The notes under the pieces are model-generated. The model saw only the letters and a program-made list of their open reading frames with translations, had not been told where the DNA came from and did no database searches. This document shows positions 37,816 through 38,794 of a stretch of DNA of 38,794 nt, in pieces (positions within the stretch are counted from its first letter, which is position 1; every line of letters begins with the position of its first letter). A program made the translations under genes and the position numbers. Source of the DNA: Ruminococcus sp. (GTDB taxonomy: Bacteria > Bacillota > Clostridia > Oscillospirales > Ruminococcaceae); contig JAGCYM010000112.1 of assembly GCA_017960805.1 (NCBI GenBank), positions 1 through 38,794 of the forward strand. Reading direction: 5' to 3'.

Positions 37816-38794
37816 TTAAGTTGCTTTGAATATGAATTTGATAAAGTTATACATCAAAGGTGTGACAGTGCTGCTGTCATGCCCGCCACCCGGTACAGAT
37901 AAGAATATGTTTTCTGTTCCGTGCTCTGTGAATAGATCACTGTATTGCTTTGGATATGTGCCTACCATGGAGTCACTCGTTCCACCGGCGATTATAAGTA
38001 AATATGGAGAATACGGAGGATCTATTCGGATTTCGTCCTTGCTCATAACGCCAGGATGATCCATGAATTGATCTTTTGTCGGGAAGATTCCAGGAGCAGG
38101 AGCGCCACCTCCTATGTATCCTATTTTGTCACAGCATTTCATTCCAATGTAGAGTGCTTCTCTTCCACCCATCGAAAATCCTGTTATGGCAGTGTTTTCA
38201 CGTCCAGTTTTAACTGGATAGTTTGATTCGATATATGGCATCAGACTGTCTGGGAGGTCTTCAACGAATGCATCGTATCCCGGAACGTCTGCAGCACCAT
38301 TTCCACTTTGTGTAGCACGGTTAGGATCCGTATACTGGTTTGTAAATACAATAATCATCGGTACTGCGTCACCGCTCTTTATCAGATTAGTTGCGATTTC
38401 GCGTATTCCCATACCGTTTAACATTGAAGATTCATCACCGCCATATCCGTGATTGACGTAGAGAACAGGATATTTCTGATTCTTGTCATATCCGGGCGGT
38501 AGCCAAACATTAGCGCCCTTATTGCGGTTTGCTTTCTTTGAGAAATATGTAATGTGTTCTACCGTTCCTTCTGCTTTTGACAATACTGAAGAAGGAACGT
38601 TTGCTGTTATCTGATTTTTGATGCTTGCCATATAATCTGCAGCACTTATTCCAGTAGTTGTAGTAGTTGTTGTTGTCGTTGTAGTTGTAGTGGTTGTAGT
38701 AGTCGTTGTCGTATATCCTTCCATGTAGCTCTCAGGAAGTTTATCAAGCATGGAAGCATCTAGCATCTGAATTGACAGAGCGTCTCTTGCTGTA
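37816..38794 (-). CDS. Dockerin-linked CE1/esterase D-type carbohydrate esterase (5' end cut by window)
   Basis: The frame is open to the window edge, so the N-terminus is missing. The visible part begins ARDALSIQMLDASMLDKLP, the end of a dockerin repeat, then 20 consecutive Thr, then an alpha/beta hydrolase of about 275 residues. It has GYGGDESSM near the oxyanion hole, the nucleophile elbow GFSMGG and the catalytic-His region GGGHDSST. This is the pattern of feruloyl and acetyl-xylan esterases (CE1), which remove side groups from hemicellulose. The dockerin lies N-terminal to the enzyme, so another module may precede it. The ATG at 38766 is an internal Met, not a start. Confidence 0.9.
   Translation of the reverse strand, partial: TARDALSIQMLDASMLDKLPESYMEGYTTTTTTTTTTTTTTTTTTTTGISAADYMASIKNQITANVPSSVLSKAEGTVEHITYFSKKANRNKGANVWLPPGYDKNQKYPVLYVNHGYGGDESSMLNGMGIREIATNLIKSGDAVPMIIVFTNQYTDPNRATQSGNGAADVPGYDAFVEDLPDSLMPYIESNYPVKTGRENTAITGFSMGGREALYIGMKCCDKIGYIGGGAPAPGIFPTKDQFMDHPGVMSKDEIRIDPPYSPYLLIIAGGTSDSMVGTYPKQYSDLFTEHGTENIFLSVPGGGHDSSTVTPLMYNFIKFIFKAT
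38653..38712 (-). repeat. Run of 20 Thr codons (ACN microsatellite)
   Basis: Twenty consecutive ACN codons (ACA, ACT, ACG and one ACC) encode the linker between dockerin and esterase. The mixed third bases reduce, but do not remove, the chance of slippage. Confidence 0.95.

Overview
The window is AT-rich DNA from a fibre-associated gut or rumen Firmicute, most likely Ruminococcus (R. flavefaciens / albus / champanellensis type). This rests on three type I dockerin-bearing secreted proteins with long Thr-rich linkers, BspA-type leucine-rich repeats, strong AGGAGG ribosome binding sites, and sigmaA promoters that mostly have 17-base spacers. The species call is inference; no database was consulted.

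Layout. 1-940: the 3'-truncated rplM-rpsI ribosomal operon (minus) with its promoter. 1228-4613: an orphan terminator, then a secreted BspA-LRR/Thr-linker/dockerin protein. 4707-11331: a five-gene minus-strand operon: FtsX permease, ABC ATPase, a lipoprotein of the penicillin acylase/C45 Ntn-hydrolase type, response regulator, histidine kinase. 11533-14802: a second LRR-dockerin protein built from four super-repeats. 15018-15275: a promoter, a structured RNA and a terminator with no credible gene, a candidate small RNA. 15363-22076: a minus-strand cyclic-di-GMP operon: GGDEF cyclase, a dCache-type membrane sensor with an eroded kinase domain, an orphan solute-binding lipoprotein, and an EAL phosphodiesterase fused to a beta-solenoid. 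22425-25091: an HTH-cupin-acyl-CoA synthetase fusion behind a T-box leader. 25144-26061: CorA-type channel. 26324-29464: McrB, a McrC lacking its nuclease half, and an iron-sulfur flavoprotein-like reductase. 29510-31368: an Lsa/Vga-like ABC-F ATPase with a uORF/terminator attenuator. 31470-37494: a two-component system beside an extracytosolic flavinylation operon (beta-solenoid lipoprotein, ApbE, NosR/NapH-like protein with two FMN-binding domains). 37816-38794: a 5'-truncated dockerin-linked esterase.

How the parts may work together. The dockerin proteins are candidate cellulosome or cell-surface components for binding or deacylating plant fibre. The cyclic-di-GMP operon looks like a complete sensory unit: an external solute-binding lipoprotein without a transporter, a membrane sensor, and one enzyme each for making and degrading the messenger. 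It is the best candidate for an undescribed system here. The two other strongest signals are the T-box controlling a fatty or aryl acid-CoA ligase fused to its own HTH and cupin, and the antibiotic-type attenuator upstream of the ABC-F gene. No insertion sequence, CRISPR array, tRNA or rRNA was seen.
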